A stretch of 64,000 nt of DNA from Syntrophorhabdaceae bacterium (GTDB lineage Bacteria > Desulfobacterota > Syntrophorhabdia > Syntrophorhabdales > Syntrophorhabdaceae): NCBI GenBank assembly GCA_035541755.1, contig DATKMQ010000100.1:1-64000 (forward strand), written 5' to 3'. Under the pieces are notes generated by a model. The model was not told where the DNA came from. It was given only the letters and a program-made list of their open reading frames with translations, and did not search any database. Shown piece by piece: positions 1 to 8,635 of this stretch. Made by a program: the position numbers and the translations under genes. Position 1 is the stretch's first letter. The number at the start of each line of letters is the position of its first letter.

Positions 1-191
1 TGGAGAATCTTTGCAATAGATCATAGTTGGTCGGTTGCGGGTACCCGGTTGAATCAGTCTGTGCCAATGGACATTGGCCTGCGCGCCTCAATTTTCGCGT
101 TTCGTGCAATCCATCAAAAATCGCTTCGGCCAGGAAAATGCCGGTCTTCGACACGCGCTACGCCTAACATCCTAGAGAGGGATAGTGCATG
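1..191. repeat. Direct repeat R1, upstream copy flanking the fic gene
   Basis: This stretch matches 1948-2136 with scattered substitutions and small indels. Shared blocks include catagttggtcggttgcggg, the segment around catcaaaaatcgcttcggcc, and tacgcctaacatcct; both copies end at the same sequence, agtgcatg. The copies bracket the Fic gene and its promoter. A third, shorter related piece lies at 246-280 (catcaagaatcgtttcggcc). No open frame is evident in the repeat. It may be the footprint of a duplication or insertion that brought in the fic module; no transposase is visible. The left end may continue beyond the window. Confidence 0.8.
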
Positions 192-546
192 AGTGTCCCG
201 CATGATCTTTGATATACCGCGGAGGGCGATGCCTCGCTTTCGCATCATGCATCAAGAATCGTTTCGGCCAGAAAACGACGACATGTTCTTCTCAATGGGT
301 TTTCCTTGCGAAAGAAGAATGGGATATCCTTTAATAAGGAGTTACGCTGTGGCAATAGTTTAATAAAACTGAATCCACATAGAGGCAAATACTAATACTA
401 GAAAGATTAGCAGATAATTAGCAATATGGTGAATGATTGAAAATATTACTAAAATCTTGTCATTAGTGGCCCAAAGACTAATGCCGAAAAATGTTTGATG
501 GTCAATTTGGTAAAATACTAATCGCTGGATAATTAGCATTTATTTG
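192..546. other. Non-coding region upstream of fic with GCTAAT-type repeats
   Basis: No gene is seen. From about 300 the sequence becomes much more A/T-rich than the flanks. It carries several copies of an ATTAG/CTAAT-like motif (around 390-425, 470-482 and 518-540) in both orientations, continuing into the fic promoter. A partial third copy of the flanking repeat is at 246-280. The motif cluster looks like an operator array for a DNA-binding regulator, possibly the Fic protein's own C-terminal winged helix; that assignment is inference. Confidence 0.45.
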
Positions 547-593
547 TTGACAGATTTAAATGCTAATGCTAAAATAATTAGCAGGAAATTAGC
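547..593 (+). promoter_or_regulatory. fic promoter with overlapping GCTAAT/ATTAGC operator
   Basis: A consensus -35 TTGACA (547-552) and -10 TAAAAT (570-575) are separated by exactly 17 bp. An inverted pair GCTAAT (562-567) / ATTAGC (577-582) straddles the -10, and a second ATTAGC (588-593) abuts the ATG. Repressor binding here would block RNA polymerase and the start region. The AGGA at 583-586 is a short Shine-Dalgarno, so the transcript leader is only about a dozen bases. Confidence 0.7.
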
Positions 594-1904
594 ATGAAGA
601 TTCCGGAGAAAGCCCCTGACTGGACTAAACTGAGTGCTGAGGAAATCTCGTTTTTTTCGGCGCTATCGGGATATTTCAAAAAAGCCAACAGGGAGTACCT
701 CTATTGGGACCGATTCAAGCACATAGTGCCGGACAAGGCGCATGCGGAGGGCGCTTGGAAGCTGCTCAGAACGTTCAGAGCCTTGAATATGAAAATGATC
801 CCCCTGGAAGACAAGGCAGGAAATCTCTTTAAATATTGGCTACCGGATTGTGCTCTGGAATACCTTCATGAGATAGATCGGGATGCAGGCGGCTTTATCT
901 CCACTGAAAGCCCATTTGTATACTCTTCCGAGAAGAAGCGATATTTGATGAAGTCCATTGTAGAAGAGGCCATTGCGTCGAGCCAGATTGAAGGTGCGGT
1001 AACCACAAGAAAAGTGGCCAGGGAAATGTTCGATTCCGGCCGGAAGCCGAAAGATCGATCTGAACAGATGATATATAACAATTATCTTACGATCTCACGA
1101 ATTAAAACGCTCGTTGATCAGTCGCTCACTGCCGAATTACTCAATAGCCTCCAGGGATCGATGACACATGATACTCTTGACGATCCGAAACATTCAGGTA
1201 GGTTCCGAATCCTTGAGGATGAGCCGATCCGTGTTTACGATTATGAAGGAAATATTCTGCATGATCCTCCGGCCCCTGATAGGATCGAAGAATTCATTGG
1301 CGGTTTGTGCAAGTTTTCAAATGAAAAAGAAGAGGAGTTCATCCATCCTGTCGTGAAAGCAATAATCCTTCATTTCTGGCTGGCCTACGTTCACCCCTTC
1401 AACGACGGCAATGGAAGAACGGCAAGGGCGCTTTTTTACTGGTATATGCTTAAGAGCAGATACTGGCTTTTCGAATACATGTCTATTTCCAGAGTTATAC
1501 TGAAGAGCCGGACTCAATACTATAGATCATTCCTTTATTCGGAAGTCGATGCAGGGGATATGACGTACTTCATTGTGTACCATTTGAGAGCTATATCGGT
1601 TGCCATCAAAGAATTGAAACGGTATATTGAGCGTAAGCAATCGGAACTCGGCTATGCGACACAGCAGTGGTCAAGCTATCCGTCCTTGAATTATCGCCAG
1701 AAAGATATTCTCAAGAAAGCACTTCAAGATAAATCACTTACCTTTTCGATAAAATCTCATATGCAACGCTACGATGTAGTCCATCAAACCGCCAGGGCCG
1801 ATCTGCTTGAGCTCTATGAGATCGGACTGCTCAAGAAGTACAAACAAGGCAAAGCTTTTTATTTTGCCGCTGCGGACGATATAGAAAATAAGTTGCAGAA
1901 GTAG
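594..1904 (+). CDS. Fic family protein (AMPylase) with C-terminal winged helix
   Basis: Fic proteins transfer AMP (or another nucleotide moiety) from ATP to hydroxyl side chains of target proteins. The full catalytic signature HPFNDGNGRTAR is at residues 267-278, with the catalytic His at 267 and the metal/phosphate-binding Asp and Arg residues. An inhibitory-helix motif of the (S/T)xxxE(G/N) type, SSQIEG, is at residues 129-134, N-terminal to the Fic core, so the enzyme should be self-inhibited (class II). The last ~75 residues resemble a winged helix, as in Fic proteins that double as DNA-binding regulators. The 436-aa length is normal for this architecture. The gene is monocistronic, has its own operator-rich promoter and lies between two direct repeats, so it is probably mobile. 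The target is unknown; its activity could be toxin-like or housekeeping. Confidence 0.88.
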   Translation: MKIPEKAPDWTKLSAEEISFFSALSGYFKKANREYLYWDRFKHIVPDKAHAEGAWKLLRTFRALNMKMIPLEDKAGNLFKYWLPDCALEYLHEIDRDAGGFISTESPFVYSSEKKRYLMKSIVEEAIASSQIEGAVTTRKVAREMFDSGRKPKDRSEQMIYNNYLTISRIKTLVDQSLTAELLNSLQGSMTHDTLDDPKHSGRFRILEDEPIRVYDYEGNILHDPPAPDRIEEFIGGLCKFSNEKEEEFIHPVVKAIILHFWLAYVHPFNDGNGRTARALFYWYMLKSRYWLFEYMSISRVILKSRTQYYRSFLYSEVDAGDMTYFIVYHLRAISVAIKELKRYIERKQSELGYATQQWSSYPSLNYRQKDILKKALQDKSLTFSIKSHMQRYDVVHQTARADLLELYEIGLLKKYKQGKAFYFAAADDIENKLQK

Positions 1905-1947
1905 CCAACGGGAGAAATCGCGCGATGCTCAACATTTACCACCGGCA

Positions 1948-2136
1948 TTGAGAATCTTTGTAATCGATCATAGTTGGTCGGTTGCGGGTATCCGGTTAAA
2001 GCAGTGTAAACCAATGAACACTAGCTTCCGGCGCGCGCCCTTGTCGCTTCGTCATCCATCAAAAATCGCTTCGGCCGGAAAGATAGAGGCCTTTGAAACG
2101 TGCTACGCCTAACATCCTAAAGAGGAATAGTGCATG
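1948..2136. repeat. Direct repeat R2, downstream copy flanking the fic gene
   Basis: Second copy of the repeat at 1-191, starting 43 bases after the fic stop codon. The two copies are collinear through the agtgcatg end, where they diverge. Here the terminal ATG (2134) opens a frame encoding an oxidoreductase-like tail; in R1 the corresponding ATG is followed by a stop after seven codons. A fragment resembling part of the repeat (tcgatcgtagttggt) occurs at about 2524-2538. Confidence 0.8.
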
Positions 2137-2412
2137 TATAACGACCGCGAGGTCGGCGCAGTTTTGGGGAAGTCCCGATCGGAAGTCTCCTCCATGGGCC
2201 TTTCGGAGAGACGCAGCGTTCTGCTTAAGGACAGAAAGGAAAAGCTCCGGAGCCTGATACAAGTCTATTATCGGGAGCGGGGGTGGAACGAATATGGCAT
2301 CCCCAGGGTTGAGACGCTGGTAAGGCTCGGATTGTGGGATTATCTGAATCAAGAAGCAAAGGCGGAAATAACGATCCTTGCTGCTAAGGGCACCGATCGG
2401 GAACGTAGTTGA
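2134..2412 (+). pseudogene. C-terminal remnant of an aldehyde:ferredoxin oxidoreductase-like gene
   Basis: The 92-codon frame ends in a stretch typical of the extreme C-terminus of tungsten-dependent aldehyde:ferredoxin oxidoreductases: a YYRERGWNEYGIPRVETL segment followed by a short leucine-rich helix (LGLWDYLNQEAK). In that family this is the last ~50 of some 600 residues; the cofactor-binding domains are absent. The frame opens precisely at the border of repeat R2. I read it as a truncated remnant left when the rest of the gene was lost or displaced. A small independent protein is possible but less likely. The family assignment is from memory of the motif, not a search. Confidence 0.5.
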
Positions 2413-2559
2413 CCAGGCAGAGATTTGAGAATGCTTTGTTTAAGGCCTCTCCCGATCATCCTTGTATATTGAAACACTTATGTTAGATTTGCGCGGTAAA
2501 TGTCAATCGTCAATTGTAACCCGTCGATCGTAGTTGGTGTCGCGCACTCCATCCTGTAC

Positions 2560-3798
2560 TTACCCATGTCGTTTCTCCGCGATAAATAGTCCGCAGATAA
2601 CGGCGATCATGGCCATGGCCGCGGACAGGACAAAGGCTAACTGGTAACTGCCGGTGAGGTCAAAGATGAGGCCGGTTGCGTAGGCCCAAAATCCACCGCC
2701 CAGGAAATGAACGGTATTGACCACGCCGGCGAGGATACCGATGAATCCGAAACCGTAGAGGCGCCCCATGAGCATGGGTGCGAGCGGCGCGGTAACGAGC
2801 TGTGTGAATCCGAAGAGAAGGGCGTAGACATACAGAGCCTGCGCCGTCTTGTACTTGAGCACAAAGACGTAGAGCGCAAACCGCAAGAAGAATGTCACAA
2901 TGATAGGGACCTTTGAACCGATCCTGTCGGCAACGGGTCCGGTAAGGATTACGCCAACCATGCTCATGAGGCCGAATAATCCCATCATCTTTCCGGCGGT
3001 AAATGAGGGAATCCCGATATCCGTAGCGAAATTGATAAAATGCGTGGTTGCGAAGAAGTCGCCGCTGCCGCAGATGAACATTACCACGAGAAAAAGCCAG
3101 AAGGAGCGGGTGCGCGCTGCGGCTCTCAGTCCCATACTTGCTGGCTGCCCGGAAACTGGAGCTGTTCCGGCTGCCCCCTCGGGCTTCTTCGGCACCGCGC
3201 CGAATGGCGCCATCTTGAGGTGGTGCGGATCGCCCTTCATCACAAATAGTGCGATGAGGCAGTCTATCACGAGTATAGTGAGTCCAAGGCAAAGGAAAGC
3301 GGACCTCCACCCGTATGAAGACGCGCCGAGACTCAATGCGGGGATGAGGATGAATGCCCCCATGGAGCTTCCTGCAAGGGAAATGCTGAGCGCCAGTCCG
3401 CGCCTTTTCTCAAACCATTTACTTACGACTGTAGACACCAGGGGAACGCCGAGCCCCGCCGGACCGGCCGCAGCCATAAGCCCATAGGAAAAGAAGAACT
3501 GGCCGAATGTATGCACCAAAGATGTGAGAACGAACCCCATGGCAAGAAGAAGCGCGGAGATTATGATGATCCATTTCGGCCCGAAGCGGTCATAGAGTCT
3601 GCCCACGACCGTGAGCGCAATGGCGAAGACGATCATGTTCATCATAAATACGAAAGAAACAGCGCTTCTGCTCCAGCCGAATTCCCTGATGATGGGTTTG
3701 AATAATACCCCGAGGGCATAGGACGCGCCCGAATTGAAAAAGAGCATAACAAAGGAGGCGGTGACTATGTACCACGGCCAGTATGTTGTGTTTCTCAA
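2560..3798 (-). CDS. MFS transporter, oxalate/formate or monocarboxylate antiporter type
   Basis: Twelve hydrophobic segments in 412 residues with a central hydrophilic loop at about 190-225 give the classic two-times-six MFS layout. The cytoplasmic loop after helix 2 holds motif A (GRLYDRFGPKW, near residue 62). The N-terminus, with WPWYIV and a loop FGWSRS after helix 1, is characteristic of the OFA/monocarboxylate transporter branch, which carries small organic acids across the inner membrane. It stands alone between the AOR remnant and the divergent aldo/keto reductase. The substrate cannot be read from sequence; an organic acid is the best guess. Confidence 0.8.
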   Translation of the reverse strand: MRNTTYWPWYIVTASFVMLFFNSGASYALGVLFKPIIREFGWSRSAVSFVFMMNMIVFAIALTVVGRLYDRFGPKWIIIISALLLAMGFVLTSLVHTFGQFFFSYGLMAAAGPAGLGVPLVSTVVSKWFEKRRGLALSISLAGSSMGAFILIPALSLGASSYGWRSAFLCLGLTILVIDCLIALFVMKGDPHHLKMAPFGAVPKKPEGAAGTAPVSGQPASMGLRAAARTRSFWLFLVVMFICGSGDFFATTHFINFATDIGIPSFTAGKMMGLFGLMSMVGVILTGPVADRIGSKVPIIVTFFLRFALYVFVLKYKTAQALYVYALLFGFTQLVTAPLAPMLMGRLYGFGFIGILAGVVNTVHFLGGGFWAYATGLIFDLTGSYQLAFVLSAAMAMIAVICGLFIAEKRHG

Positions 3799-3895
3799 AG
3801 ACGTTTTGATGTGTTGTGTATCCTCCGTAGCCGGACTTGTTCCAGCCGGAGTATATCATACAGTCTTTCGGAAGAAAAGCACAGTTGCCTTTTCT

Positions 3896-3927
3896 TTCTT
3901 GAGGACATAGGATACGCTACAATTTGT
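3896..3927 (+). repeat. Dispersed intergenic motif, copy 1 (TTCTTGAGGAC element)
   Basis: About 32 bp matching 23367-23402: a shared TTTCTTGAGGAC, then TTAGGATA or ATAGGATA, then CGCTACAATTTG. The two copies differ by a 4-bp change in the middle. In the other copy TTGAGG and TACAAT are 17 bp apart, as in a promoter; here they are 13 bp apart. It lies in the divergent intergenic region about 145 bp upstream of the aldo/keto reductase. Confidence 0.55.
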
Positions 3928-4070
3928 ACAAGAAATCAATAATGGAACGGGAAACGATATGGAGGCCAGTCCGGTTACGAGCTATTATCGTAATTTTGGA
4001 TTATAATTTACGTACGACCGGATGAATTTAATCCGCAAAGAAGCACAGCACAGGATAAAAGGAGGATTAC

Positions 4071-5258
4071 ATGCTCTACAGGCAACTCGGGAAGACAGGC
4101 TTTGAGGTTTCTATTCTTGGGTTCGGCGCCATGCGCCTGCCGGTCGTTGGCGGGAACAAGACTCCAATGGATGGCTTCGATCCCAGGAGCGTCATCGATG
4201 AAGAAAAGACGAAAAGTATGATCGACTACGCCGTGCGCCACGGCATCAACTATTTCGATACAGCTTATCCATACCACACGGGTAAGAGCGAACCCGTTCT
4301 GGGGAAGTATATTAAACCTTACCGTGACAGGGTCTATCTCGTGACGAAGCTGCTCCCTCGGTTTGTTGAGACCGAAGCTGATTACGACCGGCTTCTCGAC
4401 GAACAACTTAAGAAACTGGATACGCCCTATCTCGATATCTACCTGGTACACGGAGTCAACCGGCCGGCGTGGGATAAGCTGAAAACACTGAATATAACCT
4501 CCTTTCTCGACCGCATACAGAAGGACGGGCGGGCCCGCAAGGTCGGCTTTTCCTTTCACGACGACGTAATGTTATTTAAGGAGGTCGTGGATTATTACGA
4601 CTGGGCTGTATGTCAGATTCAGTATAACTATTATGACGAAAATCATCAGGCCGGCAAGACGGGCCTTTTCTACGCCGCATCCAGGGGCATCGGAGTGGTA
4701 ATCATGGAACCGGTGAGAGGTGGGCAGCTCGCAGAACCGATTCCTGCGAAAGTGAAGACCCTCTGGGATACGGCAACCGTAAAGAGGAGTGCCGCAGCGT
4801 GGGCGCTACGCTGGGTCTGGAACCACCCCGAGGTATCCGTGGTATTGAGCGGCATGAGCAACATGGACCAGCTCGTGGAAAATATCAGAATTGCGGACGA
4901 TGGCAGAGCGAACTCGCTCTCCGACGATGAACTTGCCTTGATTAACAAGGTCAAGAATGTTTATAGGGAAGCGGTCCGCGTGAATTGTACCGGCTGCGCC
5001 TATTGCATGCCCTGCGAGAATGGCGTTGCCATACCCGGAATTTTTTCTATGTATAATGACCAGTATATCTTCGACGACTCTAATCTGGCATCAATTCGCT
5101 ACTCGCTCATGCTCTCTCCCAACCAACAGGCAACCTCCTGCACGCAGTGTGGCAAATGTGAAGAGAAATGCCCTCAGCATATCGAGATCAGGAAGGAACT
5201 TGAGCGTGCACATGCGTCCCTGTACCATCCCGAAAGGGTACCCACGGCTCTCCGTTGA
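4071..5258 (+). CDS. Aldo/keto reductase with C-terminal 4Fe-4S ferredoxin domain
   Basis: Residues 1-~290 form an aldo/keto reductase barrel. The FDTAYPYH segment supplies the Asp and Tyr of the catalytic tetrad, VTKL the Lys and YLVHG the His, giving NAD(P)H-dependent carbonyl reduction in the cytoplasm. The C-terminal ~100 residues carry two cysteine clusters, CTGCAYCMPC and CTQCGKCEEKCP, as in the ferredoxin-containing AKR branch common in anaerobes, probably linking the enzyme to ferredoxin. The length of 395 aa is usual for this fusion. A strong AAAGGAGG Shine-Dalgarno lies 5-6 bases before the ATG. It is monocistronic, with its own terminator directly after the stop codon. The substrate is unknown. 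Confidence 0.9.
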   Translation: MLYRQLGKTGFEVSILGFGAMRLPVVGGNKTPMDGFDPRSVIDEEKTKSMIDYAVRHGINYFDTAYPYHTGKSEPVLGKYIKPYRDRVYLVTKLLPRFVETEADYDRLLDEQLKKLDTPYLDIYLVHGVNRPAWDKLKTLNITSFLDRIQKDGRARKVGFSFHDDVMLFKEVVDYYDWAVCQIQYNYYDENHQAGKTGLFYAASRGIGVVIMEPVRGGQLAEPIPAKVKTLWDTATVKRSAAAWALRWVWNHPEVSVVLSGMSNMDQLVENIRIADDGRANSLSDDELALINKVKNVYREAVRVNCTGCAYCMPCENGVAIPGIFSMYNDQYIFDDSNLASIRYSLMLSPNQQATSCTQCGKCEEKCPQHIEIRKELERAHASLYHPERVPTALR

Positions 5259-5287
5259 CGAGGCGCCCGATAAGGCCTCGTTTTCTT
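5259..5287 (+). terminator. Rho-independent terminator of the aldo/keto reductase
   Basis: A perfect 6-bp stem CGAGGC (5259-5264) / GCCTCG (5275-5280) with a 10-nt loop is followed by TTTTCTT. It begins immediately after the TGA stop codon and sits between converging genes. Confidence 0.7.
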
Positions 5288-5313
5288 CGTCCAGCCGGTT
5301 ACTTATATAAGGC

Positions 5314-6879
5314 TTATAGCTCTCCCTCCTGGAGCAGTTCTTTGCGCTTGTTTCTCTGCACGTCATTAATCAACACAATCATCGGCAAAGAGAGGACAAA
5401 CGCAGCCGTGATCAGGAGATAGACATGGTTGAACGCGAGCATGGTCGCCTGCCTTTCGACCGTCCTTTCCACGATCGTGACAGCCCCCGTGCTCGCGGCG
5501 TAGGGATCCAATCCCTTGGATAGCAGGAATGATGATAGCGCGTCCAATGATTGAGACGCTGTATCTCTGTATGGCGTCACGTGCTGTATGAGTATGGCCC
5601 GATTCAATGCCTCTCCGCGGGTCAGAAACGTTGCAGCAAGAGCAATACCCACGCTACCCGATAACTGTCGGACCACGGTGAAGAGTCCTACCGCAGCGGT
5701 CATGTGCGGTTTTTCAATAGTAGATAGTCCCGCGGTGGCGAGAGAAACGAAAACGAGACCGAAGCCCGCCCCCAGGTAGAACTGCGGCCAAAAGATATCC
5801 CAGTAGCCGGTAGCGAGTGAAAGGCGTGAAAATTGGTAGAAGGAAAAGCCACTCACGAATAGCCCTGCGCCTACGAGCACTTTCGGCCCCAGCCTGTTGT
5901 ACATCCTGCCTGCAACGGGCATGACAATAGCCATGGCAAGGCCTCTCGGCAGTAGTGCCAGCCCGGAGTCAGTGGCCGGAAAGCCGAGAAGCTGCTGGAG
6001 GAAGAGCGGCATGGCAAAGAGGCCTGCAAGAAGGCCCATGCCGAGAACACCGTTCACAGCCGTTGCAGAGGCAAAGTTGGTATCCTTGAGTATCTTTAAA
6101 TCTACTGCCGGCTTGTCTGTGGTCAGCTCCCGCCATATGAAGACAACGAGGCTCACTGAAGCTGCCACGGCAAGATACTTGATGAAATTCGAAGCGAGCC
6201 AATCTTTCTCATTGCCTCTCTCTAAAAGGATCTGGAGTGTTCCGAGACCTGCCGCCAGAAAGAAGAGGCCTGTAACATCAAACTTGCCTTTCTCCCGGAC
6301 GAGATACGGTGGATCCTGGATAAACTGCGTCACGAGGAGGATATTTATGATGCCGATAGGCACGTTAATATAGAATATCCACGGCCAGGAGTAATTGTCG
6401 GTGATAAAGCCCCCAAGAGTCGGCCCTAAAGCCGGGCCCAAAATGGTGCCGATCCCGTAGATACCTGTAGCGACCCCTTGTTCTTCGGAAGGAAATGTTT
6501 CCCGCAGTATTGCCTGCGAAATGGGTATGAGCGTGCCGCCTCCCAAGCCCTGAATAATCCGGAACGTGATCATAGACGGCAGATTCCAGGCAAGTCCGCA
6601 TAACATGGAAGCACAGGTAAAAAGGAGTACGGAAAAGATGCAGAACCGCTTGCGCCCGAATCGGGAACTCATGAACGCGATGAGAGGCATGATGATCACA
6701 CACGAGGATATATATCCCGTAGAAACCCAGGCGATCTCTTCAATTGTGGCACCGAGTGTTCCGCGCATACTGGGCAGGGCCACGTTGACTATGCTCGTGT
6801 CCACCGACGCCATGATGGTACCTGTCATCACCGTCACGGTAATGAGCCATTTATTGTGGGGTCTGAAAGCTCCGTCCAT
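5314..6879 (-). CDS. DHA2-family MFS multidrug efflux transporter (EmrB/QacA type)
   Basis: The 521 residues contain about 14 hydrophobic segments, the DHA2 layout. Family signatures are visible: an Asp in helix 1 (ASVDTSIVNVALP), motif A after helix 2 (SSRFGRKRF), and antiporter motif C in helix 5 (GPALGPTLGG). Such proteins expel amphipathic drugs by proton antiport. EmrB partners normally sit beside an EmrA membrane-fusion protein; none is present here, so it either works alone or pairs with a distant adaptor. It converges on the aldo/keto reductase. The drug range is not predictable. Confidence 0.88.
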   Translation of the reverse strand: MDGAFRPHNKWLITVTVMTGTIMASVDTSIVNVALPSMRGTLGATIEEIAWVSTGYISSCVIIMPLIAFMSSRFGRKRFCIFSVLLFTCASMLCGLAWNLPSMITFRIIQGLGGGTLIPISQAILRETFPSEEQGVATGIYGIGTILGPALGPTLGGFITDNYSWPWIFYINVPIGIINILLVTQFIQDPPYLVREKGKFDVTGLFFLAAGLGTLQILLERGNEKDWLASNFIKYLAVAASVSLVVFIWRELTTDKPAVDLKILKDTNFASATAVNGVLGMGLLAGLFAMPLFLQQLLGFPATDSGLALLPRGLAMAIVMPVAGRMYNRLGPKVLVGAGLFVSGFSFYQFSRLSLATGYWDIFWPQFYLGAGFGLVFVSLATAGLSTIEKPHMTAAVGLFTVVRQLSGSVGIALAATFLTRGEALNRAILIQHVTPYRDTASQSLDALSSFLLSKGLDPYAASTGAVTIVERTVERQATMLAFNHVYLLITAAFVLSLPMIVLINDVQRNKRKELLQEGEL

Positions 6880-7146
6880 GAGGTCACCGTTTAACGAATA
6901 ATCTTGAGTTATAAGACAGTTTCGGGCCGGTCTTACTCATCACGCCCCGACTCAAGGATCGACCGGATAGACCCTGCGGGCCCATCTGATTAAGGTATGA
7001 GTCCTCTATTTCATCCCTCACGCACGCGACGTTCATGTCTTGAGAATCCATTCTTTTATAGACCTGCCAACATTTATTGTACCACCTCTAAGGTCGGACA
7101 CTCAACTAAGGATTGCGAGAGAAGGTGCGGAAGGGATTTTTGGGAA

Positions 7147-7872
7147 TTATTCGGCGCAGGTCGATACCTGCACCTGGCCCAGATAGGAGTCTATCACAGC
7201 CTGATTGGCCATCAGCTCCGTTGCTGAGCCTCGAAGAACGATCTTTCCGCTCTCCATGACGTAGCCGTCTGAAGAAACCATAAGGGCCTGGTGGGCATTT
7301 TGTTCCACGAGCAGGATGGTGAGACCCTCGGAGTGGAGCTCACCAACGATATCGAAGATGGTTTGAACGAGAAGGGGAGCGAGCCCCAACGATGGCTCGT
7401 CGAGAAGCAGTAACTTTGGCTTTGCCATGAGACCGCGTGCAATGGCGAGCATCTGCTGCTCCCCGCCGGAGAGCGTGCCGGCTGGCGACTTGCGGCGCTC
7501 CGCCAGGATCGGGAAGCGCGCCTCCATGGCGGCAATGCTCGCCCTGGTCTCGCTCGCGGAGCGGCGGTAGGCACCCAGTTCCAGGTTTTCGCGAACGGTC
7601 ATGGTGGCGAGTACGAGCCGGCCCTCGGGCACCTGGACGATCCCCTCCGATACCCGTCTATGGGCGCTTGCGCGCGTAATATCTTTTCCCTGGAATCGTA
7701 TGGTTCCATGGGCTGCAGGGATCACGCCGCTGATGGCGTTGAGCGTCGTGGTTTTACCCGCACCGTTGGGACCGACGAGCGATACAATGCTGCCTTCAGC
7801 GACCCGAAAGGAGATGTCGCGGACCGCCTCAATGTGGCCGTATGATACGGTGAGCCCGGTTACCTCAAGCAT
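7147..7872 (-). CDS. livF: Branched-chain amino-acid-type ABC transporter ATPase LivF
   Basis: An ABC ATPase of 241 residues with Walker A GPNGAGKTT (near residue 35), ABC signature LSGGEQQ and Walker B LLLLDEPSLGLAP followed by the switch His (LLVEQNAHQ). This pattern and length are those of LivF, one of two ATPases powering HAAT-family uptake of branched-chain amino acids or related small carboxylates. It is the last gene of a leftward operon livK-H-M-G-F and overlaps livG by 8 bases, so translation is probably coupled. In anaerobic aromatic degraders these cassettes often carry aromatic acids or amides; the true ligand here is unknown. Confidence 0.92.
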   Translation of the reverse strand: MLEVTGLTVSYGHIEAVRDISFRVAEGSIVSLVGPNGAGKTTTLNAISGVIPAAHGTIRFQGKDITRASAHRRVSEGIVQVPEGRLVLATMTVRENLELGAYRRSASETRASIAAMEARFPILAERRKSPAGTLSGGEQQMLAIARGLMAKPKLLLLDEPSLGLAPLLVQTIFDIVGELHSEGLTILLVEQNAHQALMVSSDGYVMESGKIVLRGSATELMANQAVIDSYLGQVQVSTCAE

Positions 7873-8635
7873 GTGGTGCTCCCGCGCCCAGGTAGGCTTC
7901 GATCACCTCGCGGCACTCTCGCACTTCCTGAGGGCTGCCCGTGGTGAGCACCCGGCCGAAATCAAGCACCGTGATGCACGAACAGACGCTCATCACAAAG
8001 GACATATTGTGCTCGATCAGAAGGATGGTCATACCTTCCTTACAGAGGGTCCGTAGCAAGTCTGCCACCACCGACGCCTCACCCTGGCGCATACCGGCCA
8101 CCGGCTCATCGAGAAGCAGGAGACTCGGATTGAGGGAGAGTGCCCTTGCGATCTCCAGGCGGCGGCGCTCCCCATAGGAGAGGTTACGTGATTGATAGTA
8201 GGCCTTGTCAGCGAGTCCCACGCGGGAAAGCGTCTGCATGGCACGTTCGTGAAGGTTACGATCCTCGCGGCGTCCTGAGGGCATCTGGAGCAATCGGGGT
8301 AAGAGTGCTCGCCTGGATGTGAGGTGCTGGCCGGCGTTTACGTTCTCCAAACAGGTCATATGCGGAAACAGACGGATGTTCTGAAAGGTTCTCGCAATGC
8401 CTATGGCCGCCATCTGATGTACGGCCAGGCGGTGCAGGTCGTAATTCTTGTAGCTCATCTGACCTGCGCTCGGGGGAAGCAGGCCGCTTAAGACATTGAT
8501 GAGTGTGGTTTTACCCGCCCCGTTCGGGCCGATCAAACCGTGGATGGTCCCGGGCTCAACCACGAAGGAAACATCGTCCAGTGCCCGCACGCCGCCAAAG
8601 TTTCGCGATATGTTCTCTATGCGCAGTCTGTTCAT
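7865..8635 (-). CDS. livG: Branched-chain amino-acid-type ABC transporter ATPase LivG
   Basis: Second ATPase of the uptake system, 256 residues. Walker A is GPNGAGKTT (near residue 36). The ABC signature is a degenerate LSYGERRRLEIARAL, and Walker B is LLLLDEPVAGM; LSYGE in place of LSGGE is typical for LivG. The longer insertion between Walker A and the signature (LPRLLQMPSGRREDRN) is also a LivG hallmark. Its ATG lies inside the end of livM (4-base overlap). It works as a heterodimer with LivF on the cytoplasmic face of LivHM. Confidence 0.92.
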   Translation of the reverse strand: MNRLRIENISRNFGGVRALDDVSFVVEPGTIHGLIGPNGAGKTTLINVLSGLLPPSAGQMSYKNYDLHRLAVHQMAAIGIARTFQNIRLFPHMTCLENVNAGQHLTSRRALLPRLLQMPSGRREDRNLHERAMQTLSRVGLADKAYYQSRNLSYGERRRLEIARALSLNPSLLLLDEPVAGMRQGEASVVADLLRTLCKEGMTILLIEHNMSFVMSVCSCITVLDFGRVLTTGSPQEVRECREVIEAYLGAGAPHA

